Assembly: GCA_947373185.1 (NCBI GenBank)
Contig: CANBWP010000007.1
Coordinates: 37,365-101,364, forward strand
Direction: 5' to 3'
Origin: Comamonadaceae bacterium
GTDB taxonomy: Bacteria; Pseudomonadota; Gammaproteobacteria; Burkholderiales; Burkholderiaceae_C
Length of the DNA stretch: 64,000 nt
The translations under genes were made by a program, and so were the position numbers. A model generated the notes under the pieces. It was not told the origin of the DNA. It saw only the letters and a program-made list of their open reading frames with translations, and did no database searches. This document shows positions 8,762 to 17,778 of this stretch, one piece after another; positions within the stretch are counted from its first letter, which is position 1; each line of letters starts with the position of its first letter.

Positions 8762-10960
8762 ATGAATTTCACTGCCCCCACCGTTCTGGCGCTTTCCGCC
8801 TTGTCCGCCACCTTGGCGTGGTCGCAAAACCTGCCTCCTGCCAATGCGCCCGTGCAAGACATGGGCCGTGTCGAGATCAAAAGCAACAGGGACAACGACA
8901 GCGAAGAGCGCCGCCAATCCACCGCGGCCAAAATTGTCATTGGCCGTGAAGAGCTAGACAGGCAGGGCGACAGCACTTTGGGTGAAGTGCTCAAACGATT
9001 GCCAGGTATCACCATTCAAGGTGCACCCGGCCGAGGTGGCCCCATTCGCATGCGTGGCTTGGGTTCGGGCTACACCCAAATTTTGTTGGACGGTCAAAGG
9101 GTGCCTCCGGGTTTTTCGATTGAATCGCTCACGCCAGAAATGGTTGAAAAAGTGGAGATCATGCGCGCCCCCACTGCAGAAACAGGTGCCCGTGCCATTG
9201 CAGGCACCATCAACATCGTGTTGCGTGAAGGACAAAGAACCAATCCAGACGATTTGAAGTTGGGCAACGCTTTTGAGCACGGCCATCGCTCCGATGCGCT
9301 CAATTGGGTGCATCACCTGAAGACCGAACCCTTGAACGGGACGTTCACGCTGTCTGCCATGAATTCTTGGCGGCCTGAAGACAATAGCACCCTCACTGAT
9401 TCGGACGTGCAGGCCAACGGCGCGATGCCTGCTGGGTCCTCTCACCGAGCGCGCAACACCCTGAGCTTGGGGCACCGTGAAGGCATGAATGCCAATGCCC
9501 GTTTGATGTGGCGGGGCGAGGAGGGCAAGGCCTTGATTTTGATGCCCTTCGTGGTGTACTCAGAGTTCAGCAGTGCGGGGCACACAGACCTTTCAGAAAA
9601 TAAATCGATCAATGGCATCTCGCAAGCGCTGGCCACCGACAGTTCTCACGCCGCCACCCTCAGTCGCTTTGTGATGACACGCCTCAACGGTCAGTGGAGC
9701 CAAAGGTTCTCCGCCGACACACGGTTTGAGTTCAAGTTTGGTTTGGGTGAATCACATTACAAATCGGTGTTTAACCAAACCGAGTTAGGCCAATCGGGAC
9801 TGCTCAACACCTTGCAAGAATCGCAAGCTTTTAAAGACTTGTCGCAATCTTGGAATGGCAAGCTCACGCAGGTTTTGAAAAATGGCCACCAAATGGTCAG
9901 TGGCGTAGAGTTGGAAGGTGTGAGGCGAGCCGAAGAAGCCGTTGCCGAAGTGGCCGATGACGTCAGCAACATGCGCGCACGAACCCAGCGCTGGGCCCTC
10001 TATGCGCAAGACGAATGGGCCCTCAATCCCCAATGGAATGCGCACGCAGGGGTTCGGTACGAAAACATTTTGACAGAGGGCCATAACGAAGATGGCGCCA
10101 AGCGCAACCAAAGCGGCGTTTTCACACCTTTGTTGCATGCAGTTTGGAAACCCCTCCCAGACAGTCGCGATCAAATTCGGATGAGCCTGACCAAAAGCTA
10201 CAAATCTCCCACGCTCATCAACTTGGTTGCCAAAACAGCCTTGTCACGTGAGACCAACAGCCCCACCCGTCCTGACCGGATCAGTAACCCGGGCTTGAAA
10301 CCAGAACTGGCCACTGGCATTGACCTTGCCGTTGAGCGCTATTTGTCAGAGGGCGGCGTTCTCAGCGCCAATGTGTTCAGGCGCAACATCAGTGATTTGA
10401 TTCGGTACGTGACCAGCGAACGCTACGACACCGTCTGGGCGCCAGGTCAAAGAAGGTTTGTCTCTAGCCCACAAAACGTGGGCAATGCCATCACGCAAGG
10501 ACTGGAGTTGGAAGCCAAGTTTGCCTTGAGCAAAGCTTGGGCTGATGCACCGCCCGTGGACATCAGAAGCAATCTGAGTTTCTTTCATTCGAAAGTCTTG
10601 GATGTGATGGGGCCTGACAACCGCCTCGACCAGCAGCCCAACATGACGGCCAACATGGGTGCTGATTACCGAATTCGCAGCTTGCCTTTGACCCTGGGTG
10701 GCAACGTCAACATCAACCCCGACTACAGCACACGCCAAACCGAACAGCAATGGGTTTACCAGGGCTCAAAACGTGTGGTCGATGTGTATGGTTTATGGAA
10801 GTTCAATCCTTCAACAGCATTGCGAATGACGCTCAGTAACTTGGTGCCACGTGATTACTTGACGGGCACGACTTACATGGGCAGTGGTTTTGCTGAAACG
10901 GCCAGAACCAACACACGCAATTGGCAGACGGTGCAATTGCGATTGGAAATGAAAATTTAA
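8762..10960 (+). CDS. TonB-dependent outer-membrane receptor
   Basis: Outer-membrane TonB-dependent transporter of 732 residues. The ATG at 8762 gives a proper signal peptide (MNFTAPTVLALSALSATLAWSQ); the ORF-track start nine codons earlier would spoil it. The plug domain is clear: IGREELDRQGDSTLGEVLKRLPGI, then RGGPIRMRGLGSGYTQILLDGQRV and VEKVEIMRAPTAETGARAIAGTINIV. The rest is a beta-barrel with many aromatic strands, ending LRLEMKI rather than the usual terminal Phe. It lies 13 nt before a formamidase-like hydrolase, probably one transcript. A -10-like AAAAT lies close to the start. The imported ligand is unknown. Confidence 0.88.
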   Translation: MNFTAPTVLALSALSATLAWSQNLPPANAPVQDMGRVEIKSNRDNDSEERRQSTAAKIVIGREELDRQGDSTLGEVLKRLPGITIQGAPGRGGPIRMRGLGSGYTQILLDGQRVPPGFSIESLTPEMVEKVEIMRAPTAETGARAIAGTINIVLREGQRTNPDDLKLGNAFEHGHRSDALNWVHHLKTEPLNGTFTLSAMNSWRPEDNSTLTDSDVQANGAMPAGSSHRARNTLSLGHREGMNANARLMWRGEEGKALILMPFVVYSEFSSAGHTDLSENKSINGISQALATDSSHAATLSRFVMTRLNGQWSQRFSADTRFEFKFGLGESHYKSVFNQTELGQSGLLNTLQESQAFKDLSQSWNGKLTQVLKNGHQMVSGVELEGVRRAEEAVAEVADDVSNMRARTQRWALYAQDEWALNPQWNAHAGVRYENILTEGHNEDGAKRNQSGVFTPLLHAVWKPLPDSRDQIRMSLTKSYKSPTLINLVAKTALSRETNSPTRPDRISNPGLKPELATGIDLAVERYLSEGGVLSANVFRRNISDLIRYVTSERYDTVWAPGQRRFVSSPQNVGNAITQGLELEAKFALSKAWADAPPVDIRSNLSFFHSKVLDVMGPDNRLDQQPNMTANMGADYRIRSLPLTLGGNVNINPDYSTRQTEQQWVYQGSKRVVDVYGLWKFNPSTALRMTLSNLVPRDYLTGTTYMGSGFAETARTNTRNWQTVQLRLEMKI

Positions 10961-10973
10961 CCAAGGAAGTCAA

Positions 10974-11840
10974 ATGGTCACTCAAAATTCTGCATGGCAT
11001 GACAGCATGTACAACAACCGTGCGTTGGTTCCCAACTTCGCCACCCACTTCGAACATTGGCTAGACGGATCGAAATCTGCACGTGCAAATCTAAAGTGCA
11101 CATTGGACATGGTGTATGGCGATGGGCCCCATGAAACCCTGGATATTTTTCCTGCCAAAAAATCGAATGCACCCGTTGTGGTTTTCATTCACGGCGGCTA
11201 CTGGCGCAGTCTGGACAAATCAGACCATTCCTTTGTCGCGCCGGCATTGCATGACATGGGTGCTTGTGTGGTGGTGGTCAATTACGCGCTGTGTCCCGGC
11301 ACACCTGACATGCCTGTCACCATTCCAGACATTGCGTATCAAATGACCAAGGCCTTGGCTTGGGTCTGGCGTCATATTGCGCAGCACGGTGGCAACCCAA
11401 AGGACGTGACCGTGGCAGGCCATTCAGCCGGTGGGCATTTGGCCGCCATGCTGTTGGCGTGTGATTGGAAGGCCGTTGACAAAAGCATGCCCACTCACTG
11501 GGTTCAAAAGGCCTTGTCGATTTCGGGCTTGTACGATCTCACGCCTTTGTGCAAAACCCCGTTCTTGCAAGACTCACTCAAGCTGACGGCTGCGCATGCG
11601 CGCATGGCGAGTCCTGCATTCTGGCCGCGGCCCACTCGGGGTATTTTGTACACCGTGGCCGGGGGCGATGAAAGCGCAGAGTTTTTAAGGCACAACCGTT
11701 TGATTCATCAAACTTGGGGCCCCCAAACCGTTCCGGTTTGTGAGGCTTTGCCAGGATTGAACCATTTCAGCATCGTGACCGATCTGACAAAAAAAGGCAC
11801 TCGTTTGAATGCCTTGATGAAGCAGCTGATTCAAGCCTGA
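10974..11840 (+). CDS. alpha/beta hydrolase, arylformamidase/esterase-like
   Basis: Cytosolic serine hydrolase of 288 residues related to kynurenine formamidase and carboxylesterases. The oxyanion motif HGGYWRSLDKSDHSF is near residue 74 and the nucleophile elbow is GHSAGG (about residue 146). The acid is probably Asp in GGDESAEF and the histidine the one in LNHFSI. There is no signal peptide. It follows the TonB-dependent receptor by 13 nt, so the two may be co-transcribed and the enzyme might act on the imported compound, which is inference. The HGGYWR and DKSDHSF combination favours the KynB-like branch, but no kyn genes are near. Confidence 0.8.
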   Translation: MVTQNSAWHDSMYNNRALVPNFATHFEHWLDGSKSARANLKCTLDMVYGDGPHETLDIFPAKKSNAPVVVFIHGGYWRSLDKSDHSFVAPALHDMGACVVVVNYALCPGTPDMPVTIPDIAYQMTKALAWVWRHIAQHGGNPKDVTVAGHSAGGHLAAMLLACDWKAVDKSMPTHWVQKALSISGLYDLTPLCKTPFLQDSLKLTAAHARMASPAFWPRPTRGILYTVAGGDESAEFLRHNRLIHQTWGPQTVPVCEALPGLNHFSIVTDLTKKGTRLNALMKQLIQA

Positions 11841-11841
11841 T

Positions 11842-11879
11842 GCGCATGAGATGCGCCTAAGCCTGTGGATGCAGGCTTT
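11842..11879. terminator. double hairpin between convergent genes
   Basis: Two adjacent hairpins, GCGCAT/ATGCGC and AAGCCTG/CAGGCTT, the second followed by TTTA on the plus strand. They fill the gap between the hydrolase stop and the convergent Bug gene stop and could terminate both. Confidence 0.6.
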
Positions 11880-12861
11880 ATTCGGGTTCGATTTTGGCGT
11901 CTCGAACCACTTTGCCCCAGCGGGGTGATTCTGATTTGATCAGGGCTGCAAATTGCTCAGGTGTGCCGCCGCCCATTTCATTGCCCTGACTCAGAATCTT
12001 TTCTTTGACTTCAGGGTCTTGCAGTGCTTTGTTCAGGGCGGCATTGAGCAACTTGATCAAATCGGCAGACAGGCCTTTGGGCGCGACCAAGCCTTGCCAG
12101 TTTTGCACTTCCACGGCTGGAAAGCCTTGTTCTGCCATGGTGGGCAGATCGGGCAGCAGCGGTGAGCGAGTTTTGCTGGTGATGGCCAGTGCACGCAGGC
12201 GGCCCCCTTTGATGGACGGCATGGCGGCATACATTTGCTCAAACATCATCTGCACTTGGCCACCCATGAGGTCGGTGGCACCTGCGGCGCCGCTCTTGTA
12301 GGGTGCATGAATCAAATCTATGCCAGCAGCATTTTCGAGCAGCGCGCCGCTCAAATGGTGGGATCCACCAATACCGCCTGAGGCATAGCTGAGCTTGCCT
12401 GGCGCGGCTTTGGCCGCTGCCACAATGTCTTTGACAGACTTGTAGGGCGAGTCATTGCGGACCATCAAAATGAGGGGGCCTTTTTCAATCAAGCCAATGG
12501 GTACGAGGTCATTGAAGGGGTCGAAGTTCAATTTTTTGAACAAGGCGTGGTTGACCGCCAGCGGGGCAAAGTTGCCCATGCCAATGGTGTACCCATCAGG
12601 TTTGGCACGGGCAATGGCCTCGGTGCCAATGTTGCCCCCAGCACCGGCTTTGTTGTCAATGATGATGGGCTGACCCAAGATCGCGCCCATGGCCTTGGCC
12701 ACTTGCCGTGAGCGAGAGTCGGCATTGCCGCCAGCCGCATAGGGGCAGATCCATGTGATGGGTTTGCTGGGGTATTTGTCTTGTGCCTGGGCCTGCGCTG
12801 GAATGAGGCTGGGCAAAAGGGCTGCACTGAAAGCAGACTGAATGAGTTCGCGGCGTTTCAT
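11878..12861 (-). CDS. Bug-family tripartite tricarboxylate transporter binding protein
   Basis: Second Bug/TctC-type periplasmic binding protein (327 residues), about as similar to the one at 5.5-6.4 kb as family members usually are. Signal peptide MKRRELIQSAFSAALLPSLIPAQAQAQ, then YPSKPITWICPYAAGGNADSRSR and the family signature YASGGIGGSHHLSG. It lies 51 nt downstream of guaC on the same strand. The start codon and the purine-rich GAGAAG before it sit inside an 11-bp perfect stem, so translation may depend on unfolding. Ligand unknown. Confidence 0.88.
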   Translation of the reverse strand: MKRRELIQSAFSAALLPSLIPAQAQAQDKYPSKPITWICPYAAGGNADSRSRQVAKAMGAILGQPIIIDNKAGAGGNIGTEAIARAKPDGYTIGMGNFAPLAVNHALFKKLNFDPFNDLVPIGLIEKGPLILMVRNDSPYKSVKDIVAAAKAAPGKLSYASGGIGGSHHLSGALLENAAGIDLIHAPYKSGAAGATDLMGGQVQMMFEQMYAAMPSIKGGRLRALAITSKTRSPLLPDLPTMAEQGFPAVEVQNWQGLVAPKGLSADLIKLLNAALNKALQDPEVKEKILSQGNEMGGGTPEQFAALIKSESPRWGKVVRDAKIEPE

Positions 12862-12893
12862 GGGGGCTTCTCGGTAAACCTGGAAGCCCCCAT
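12860..12893 (-). promoter_or_regulatory. hairpin enclosing the start codon of the Bug gene
   Basis: Perfect 11-bp arms ATGGGGGCTTC and GAAGCCCCCAT with a 12-nt loop lie between guaC and the Bug gene. On the minus-strand mRNA the 3' arm contains the ATG and part of the ribosome site. It could sequester initiation or act as a guaC 3' stem; no U-tract follows. Confidence 0.5.
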
Positions 12894-12912
12894 TGTGCCA
12901 GCGCTCAGGGGC

Positions 12913-13890
12913 TTACATCAATAAGTGTTCGCCCGCGTTGTCACCACCCAAAATCACGTAGTTGACTTTGCGGATGTCCATGAGTTTGGTGCCGCCCGCA
13001 TAGCTGATGGAGCTTTGGGTGTCCTGCTCCATCTCGATGAGGGTGTTGGCCAAGTTGCCTTTGATCGGCTCCAAAATGCGCTTACCTTCAACGTGCTTGT
13101 ACTCGCCTTTGTTGAAGTCAGACGCAGAACCGTAATATTCTTTGTACAACTTGCCATCGACTTCGACGGTGGCCCCTGGCGACTCTTCGTGGCCGGCCAA
13201 CATGGAGCCAATCATGATCATGGTGGCGCCAAAGCGAATGCTCTTGGCAATGTCGCCGTGCTCGCGAATGCCGCCGTCGGCAATGATGGGTTTGGTGGCC
13301 ACACGGGCACACCATTTGAGCGCCGACAACTGCCAGCCGCCCGTGCCAAAACCCGTTTTGAGCTTGGTGATGCACACCTTGCCGGGACCAATGCCCACTT
13401 TGGTAGCGTCCGCGCCCCAGTTTTCCAAATCGATGATGGCTTCGGGGGTGCCCACGTTGCCAGCAATGATGAAAGACTTGGGCAGTTTTTCCTTCAGGGT
13501 CTGAATCATCTTTTGCACGCTGTCGGCATGGCCGTGTGCAATGTCGATGGTGATGTATTCAGGCGTCAACCCTTCGGTGACCAATTTGTTGACCGTCTCG
13601 TAGTCTGGGGCTTTCACGCCCAAAGAGATGGAGGCGTACAGACCCTTGGCGTGCATGTCGCGAACGAATTGAACATTGTCCAAGTCGAAGCGGTGCATGA
13701 CATAAAAGTAACCGTTTTGCGCCATCCAGGTGCAAATCTGCTCATTCACCACCGTCTTCATGTTGGCCGGGACAACCGGCAGACGGAATTTGCGGCCGCC
13801 CAGTTCTACACCGGCGTCGCACTCAGAACGGCTTTCCACTCGGCATTTGCGGGGAAGCAGCAAGACATTGTCGTAATCAAAAATTTCCAT
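12913..13890 (-). CDS. guaC: GMP reductase
   Basis: NADPH-dependent GMP reductase converting GMP to IMP and ammonia in purine salvage; cytosolic TIM barrel of the IMPDH/GMPR family. The 325 residues have no CBS domains, as expected for GuaC rather than GuaB. Visible motifs are [20 protein letters not shown] at the N-terminus, the loop [22 protein letters not shown] with the catalytic Cys, [19 protein letters not shown] and the C-terminal phosphate-site region. A GGAG ribosome site precedes the ATG. The 214-nt leader carries a promoter running straight into an intrinsic-terminator-like hairpin, described separately. Confidence 0.95.
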   Translation of the reverse strand: MEIFDYDNVLLLPRKCRVESRSECDAGVELGGRKFRLPVVPANMKTVVNEQICTWMAQNGYFYVMHRFDLDNVQFVRDMHAKGLYASISLGVKAPDYETVNKLVTEGLTPEYITIDIAHGHADSVQKMIQTLKEKLPKSFIIAGNVGTPEAIIDLENWGADATKVGIGPGKVCITKLKTGFGTGGWQLSALKWCARVATKPIIADGGIREHGDIAKSIRFGATMIMIGSMLAGHEESPGATVEVDGKLYKEYYGSASDFNKGEYKHVEGKRILEPIKGNLANTLIEMEQDTQSSISYAGGTKLMDIRKVNYVILGGDNAGEHLLM

Positions 13891-14004
13891 TTAACCAAGC
13901 TCCAGAAGGATCGTTGACAGAACGAGTGAGCGCTTGGCTTGGCCGGTTTTGACTTGGCTAAAGTTCTGGATCAAGATTTAAACCAAGATCTGAAAAATTT
14001 AGGC

Positions 14005-14038
14005 AAAAAAAACCGGGCGCAAGAATCTTGGGCCCGGT
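14005..14038 (-). terminator. terminator-like hairpin in the guaC leader
   Basis: On the minus strand a strong stem (ACCGGGC/GCCCGGT outside, CAAG/CTTG inside) is followed directly by eight T. It lies about 115 nt upstream of the guaC start, where no minus-strand gene ends, so it may attenuate guaC or end a short RNA. Confidence 0.65.
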
Positions 14039-14043
14039 GTCTG

Positions 14044-14072
14044 ATTCTACTCGTTTTGTTTTGCATTTTCAA
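14044..14072 (-). promoter_or_regulatory. sigma-70-like promoter for guaC
   Basis: On the minus strand TTGAAA and TAGAAT are separated by exactly 17 nt. The predicted start point falls at the foot of the terminator-like hairpin, within a few bases. Confidence 0.5.
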
Positions 14073-14104
14073 AACATCGCTTCAGGAGTTCCTACAATTG
14101 GGGG

Positions 14105-16402
14105 ATGTATGACCAAACGCCCCTCTTGAACAACCTGAACCCTGAGCAGTTGCGGGCGGTGACGCTGCCTTCTGAGTCGGCCCTGATCCTGGCTGGCGCG
14201 GGTTCGGGCAAAACCCGCGTATTGACCACCCGAATTGCTTGGTTATTGCAAACCTCCCAAGTGGGCTCGGGGGGTATTTTGGCCGTCACCTTTACCAACA
14301 AGGCGGCCAAGGAGATGATGCTGAGGTTGCAGGCCATGTTGCCCGTCAACGTGCGCGGCATGTGGATTGGCACTTTTCATGGTTTGTGCAATCGGTTTTT
14401 GCGGGCTCATTACAAAATGGCCAACCTGCCGCAGACCTTTCAAATTCTGGACACCCAAGACCAACTGTCGGCCATCAAACGTCTGTGCAAGCAGCACAGC
14501 GTCGACGATGAGCGCTTTCCCCCCAAGCAACTTCAGTGGTTCATTGCCGGTTGCAAAGAAGATGGCTTGCGGCCCAAAGATGTCGATGTACGGGACGACG
14601 AAACACGCCGCAAAGTCGATATTTACCAGTTGTATGAAGACCAATGCCAACGCGAAGGTGTGGTGGACTTTGGTGAATTGATGCTGCGCTCATTTGAGCT
14701 GTTGAGGGACAACGAAGCCATTCGTTTGCATTACAGATCACGCTTCAAACATGTGCTGATCGACGAGTTTCAAGACACCAACAAACTGCAATATGCCTGG
14801 ATCAAAATGATTGCCGGTTTGCCCGCTGAGCATGGCAGTGCTGTGTTGGCTGTGGGTGATGATGATCAAAGCATTTATGCTTTCCGTGGCGCGCGTGTGG
14901 GCAACATGGCCGACTTTGTGCGCGAGTTTGGCGTCCAACATCAAATCAAGTTGGAACAAAACTACCGCAGTTACAGCAACATTTTGGACTCTGCCAATGC
15001 CCTGATCGGCAACAACAAAAATCGCTTAGGCAAGAATCTGAGGACCGATCAAGGCGCAGGCGAACCTGTGCGTGTGTACGAGTCCACCAGCGATTTTGCC
15101 GAAGCGCAATGGTTGGTCGATGAGATTCGTCAGTTGGTCAAAGGCGATGGTTTCACGCGCAAAGAGGTGGCCGTCTTGTATCGCAGCAATGCACAAAGCC
15201 GGGTGATGGAAACGGCCTTGTTCAACGCCGGCGTACCCTACAAGGTGTATGGCGGTCTGCGCTTCTTTGAACGCGCCGAGATCAAGCACGCCTTGGCTTA
15301 TTTGCGCATTTTGGAAAACCCCAACGACGACACCAGCTTCTTGCGGATCGTCAATTTTCCACCGCGCGGCATTGGTGCGCGCAGTGTGGAGCAATTGCAA
15401 GATGCAGCCAAAGGTTTGGGTTGCTCTTTGCACGATGCCGTCAGCACCACCGCGGGTAAAGCGGGTGCCAAGTTGGCAGGCTTTGTGGCCATGATCGATG
15501 TGATGCGCGAGCAAACGCCTGGCATGACCTTGCGCGAGATCATCGAATTGGTGCTGGACAAAACAGGTTTGATCGAGCACTACAAAACAGAAAAAGAAGG
15601 CGCTGATCGCGTCGAAAACTTGGAAGAATTGGTCAATGCTGCCGAAAGTTTTGTGACCCAAGAAGGCTTTGGCCGCGACGCCGAAGCCACCGCGCAAGAA
15701 ATGGCCCCCATTGCCGAAGACGGCGAAGTGATGTCGCCCTTGGCGGCCTTCCTAACGCATGCAGCCCTTGAGGCCGGTGACAACCAAGCGCAAGCGGGCG
15801 AAGACGCGGTTCAACTCATGACCGTTCATGCCAGCAAAGGATTGGAGTTTGATGCGGTGTTCATCAGTGGCTTGGAAGAGGGCTTGTTCCCTCACGAAAA
15901 TTCCATGAACGATTACGATGGCTTGGAAGAGGAACGCCGTTTGATGTACGTGGCCATTACGCGCGCGCGCAAGCGTTTGTACCTGAGCCATTCGCAAACG
16001 CGCATGTTGCATGGTCAAACGCGCTATAACCTTAAAAGCCGTTTCTTGGACGAACTGCCTGAGGAATGCTTGAAGTGGATTACGCCCAAAAATCCTGGCT
16101 TTGCCACAGGCTTGGGCGGCGGTTGGACATCGCCAGCACAGGCTTTTCAGGCCAAGCCGGCTTGGGGACACAGCAGTTTGGGTTCGGCGGAGACTTACAA
16201 GAGCCCGCCCGTGCCTGTGCAAAAATCGGAACCTTCGCATGGCATCAAGGCCAGCATGAAAGTGTTTCACACCAAGTTTGGTGAAGGCAAAGTTTTGGCT
16301 GTGGAAGGTGCTGGCGCTGATGCGCGGGCGCAAGTGAATTTTCCAAGGCACGGCGTGAAGTGGTTGGCCTTGTCGGTGGCCAAGTTGACCCCCGTGGAAT
16401 GA
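14105..16402 (+). CDS. uvrD: ATP-dependent DNA helicase UvrD/PcrA (superfamily 1)
   Basis: 3'-5' SF1A helicase for nucleotide excision and mismatch repair, 765 residues, close to the normal UvrD/PcrA length. Motifs in order: LNPEQLRAV (Q), AGAGSGKT (Walker A, about residue 32), TFTNKAAKEM, GTFHGLCNRFLR, DEFQDTNKLQ (II), GDDDQSIYAFRGA (III), QNYRS (IV), TVHASKGLEFDAVFI (V) and VAITRARKRLYL (VI). The C-terminal tail, MKVFHTKFGEGKVLAVEG, is the RNA-polymerase-interaction type tail seen in UvrD/PcrA. It is divergent from guaC. A TACAAT lies 7 nt before the ATG with no Shine-Dalgarno in the normal place. Confidence 0.93.
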   Translation: MYDQTPLLNNLNPEQLRAVTLPSESALILAGAGSGKTRVLTTRIAWLLQTSQVGSGGILAVTFTNKAAKEMMLRLQAMLPVNVRGMWIGTFHGLCNRFLRAHYKMANLPQTFQILDTQDQLSAIKRLCKQHSVDDERFPPKQLQWFIAGCKEDGLRPKDVDVRDDETRRKVDIYQLYEDQCQREGVVDFGELMLRSFELLRDNEAIRLHYRSRFKHVLIDEFQDTNKLQYAWIKMIAGLPAEHGSAVLAVGDDDQSIYAFRGARVGNMADFVREFGVQHQIKLEQNYRSYSNILDSANALIGNNKNRLGKNLRTDQGAGEPVRVYESTSDFAEAQWLVDEIRQLVKGDGFTRKEVAVLYRSNAQSRVMETALFNAGVPYKVYGGLRFFERAEIKHALAYLRILENPNDDTSFLRIVNFPPRGIGARSVEQLQDAAKGLGCSLHDAVSTTAGKAGAKLAGFVAMIDVMREQTPGMTLREIIELVLDKTGLIEHYKTEKEGADRVENLEELVNAAESFVTQEGFGRDAEATAQEMAPIAEDGEVMSPLAAFLTHAALEAGDNQAQAGEDAVQLMTVHASKGLEFDAVFISGLEEGLFPHENSMNDYDGLEEERRLMYVAITRARKRLYLSHSQTRMLHGQTRYNLKSRFLDELPEECLKWITPKNPGFATGLGGGWTSPAQAFQAKPAWGHSSLGSAETYKSPPVPVQKSEPSHGIKASMKVFHTKFGEGKVLAVEGAGADARAQVNFPRHGVKWLALSVAKLTPVE

Positions 16403-16463
16403 ATCGCTACATAGAGAGCCATCGTGTGCAAATTTTTTGAGAGAAAGTTTTAGGAAAAGAACT

Positions 16464-16940
16464 ATGAAAATTGAAAAAGATACCGTCGTCACCTTGAAAT
16501 ACAAAGTGTCCGACGCACAAGGTAAATTGTTGGAAGCCGCTGAAGAGCCCATGGCCTATTTGCATGGCGGCTATGAAAACACATTGCCCAAAATAGAAGA
16601 GGCATTGGATGGCAAAGAAAAAGGCTATCAAACCACCTTGGTTTTATCCCCTGAAGATTCATTTGGCGAACGAGATGAAAGCCTCTTGCAAACTATGCCC
16701 AAAAAAGACTTTCCGCCTGGCGTGAAAGTGGGTGGCCAATTGCGCGGGCGCACGCCAGATGGGCGGGAAGCCATTTTCAATGTGGTCAAAATCAAGGGTG
16801 ACACCGTGATGCTGGACGGTAACCACCCTTGGGCCGGTCAAACATTGCGCTTTCAATTGAATGTGACTGAGGTGCGTGCGGCCATTCAAGAAGAAATTGA
16901 CCACCGTCATGTGCATGGCGCGCATGGACATCACCATTGA
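16464..16940 (+). CDS. slyD: FKBP-type peptidyl-prolyl isomerase, SlyD-like
   Basis: Cytosolic peptidyl-prolyl cis-trans isomerase/chaperone of the SlyD type, 158 residues from the ATG at 16464, which has an AGGA ribosome site; the ORF-track start nine codons earlier has none. The FKBP half contains TLKYKVSDAQGKLLEAAEEPMAYLHGGYENTLPKIEEALDGKEKG with an insert-in-flap region (EDSFGERDESLLQTM). The C-terminus is short but His-rich (HRHVHGAHGHHH), consistent with SlyD-like metal binding. It is a stand-alone gene ending at a strong terminator shared with the convergent membrane-protein gene. Confidence 0.9.
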   Translation: MKIEKDTVVTLKYKVSDAQGKLLEAAEEPMAYLHGGYENTLPKIEEALDGKEKGYQTTLVLSPEDSFGERDESLLQTMPKKDFPPGVKVGGQLRGRTPDGREAIFNVVKIKGDTVMLDGNHPWAGQTLRFQLNVTEVRAAIQEEIDHRHVHGAHGHHH

Positions 16941-16956
16941 GCTTGAACCTTCAAAG

Positions 16957-16984
16957 AAAAAAGCCTGCTGATGCAGGCTTTTTT
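16957..16984. terminator. bidirectional intrinsic terminator
   Basis: AAAAAAGCCTGC / GCAGGCTTTTTT with a TGAT loop, a textbook rho-independent terminator with runs of A and T at both ends. It lies between slyD and the convergent BPSS1780-family gene and touches the latter's stop codon. Confidence 0.92.
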
Positions 16985-17778
16985 TAAGCTTGTGTTTCGC
17001 CGCCCGGTAAGGGCAAATCAAAGCAGTCTTTGACGCTGAAATAAACAGAGGTGAAAAACATGGCGCTCATTAAAAGTGCGCCAGGCATTAAAACAGCTGC
17101 CGTTAAATCGCTGCCACCGATGGCGCTGCTGATGGTCAAAATGATGGCAGCACCGGCCACAAAGACACCCGCCCATGCCAACAGGTACACCGCAAATGCG
17201 CCTAGGTTGCGCCAACAGGCCACTGCGCTGAAAAACATGCTTTTGACTGGCGGTATGCCGTGCCAATGAACCAAGGCCGGTGCGTGCCAAAACATCATGG
17301 ACATGGGGATGTAGAGCACCGTACTTAGCCAAATGGCCATTTGAAAATCTGCGGCTTCAACCACTTCGGGGGTGATGGGGGCATTGGCCAAATAAACTTT
17401 GGCAAAGCTGCCGCCGTCCACCAAAGTGGTGAGCGCCATGACGGCCAAAAAACTGATGGCATACAAACCACCCAAAACCAGCATGGCTTTGAAACGCTGT
17501 TGGCCTGCCCGAAAGGCCACCATCAAAACCGTGGGCATTGGAAATTTGCCGCCTGCAGCTTGCTCAGTGGCCACCATGAGTCCGAGGGTCACAGCCGGCA
17601 AAATGAGCAGGGCAATGACAGAACCAATGACCGGGACCATGGACAAAACAGACACCCAGGCCATGAACAAGAAGAACAGGCCGGTAAAAGCCAAGGGTTG
17701 CCGCCAAAAAGTTCGAATGCCTTGTTTGACCCAAACCAGGCCTTGTTTAGCGGGAACAATGTTCAGTTTCATGCCCAA
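16984..17778 (-). CDS. BPSS1780-family inner-membrane protein
   Basis: Integral membrane protein of 262-264 residues resembling the BPSS1780 family, found across Burkholderiales and of unknown function. The N-terminus (MKLNIVPAKQGLVWVKQGIRTFWRQPLAF) is amphipathic, followed by about six hydrophobic segments, for example LFFLFMAWVSVLSMVPVIGSVIALLILPAV and LGAFAVYLLAWAGVFVAGAAIIL. The first ATG (17778) and the one two codons on (17772) are both possible. It overlaps the 3' end of thrB by about 10 nt and follows it on the same strand, so they are translationally linked. No catalytic motif is visible. Confidence 0.75.
   Translation of the reverse strand: MGMKLNIVPAKQGLVWVKQGIRTFWRQPLAFTGLFFLFMAWVSVLSMVPVIGSVIALLILPAVTLGLMVATEQAAGGKFPMPTVLMVAFRAGQQRFKAMLVLGGLYAISFLAVMALTTLVDGGSFAKVYLANAPITPEVVEAADFQMAIWLSTVLYIPMSMMFWHAPALVHWHGIPPVKSMFFSAVACWRNLGAFAVYLLAWAGVFVAGAAIILTISSAIGGSDLTAAVLMPGALLMSAMFFTSVYFSVKDCFDLPLPGGETQA

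Noticed and set aside
12925-13917. 330-residue plus-strand ORF across guaC
   Set aside because: It is antisense to a complete GMP reductase with all motifs; the protein has no recognisable domain and has the repetitive His/Val/Phe composition typical of shadow frames.
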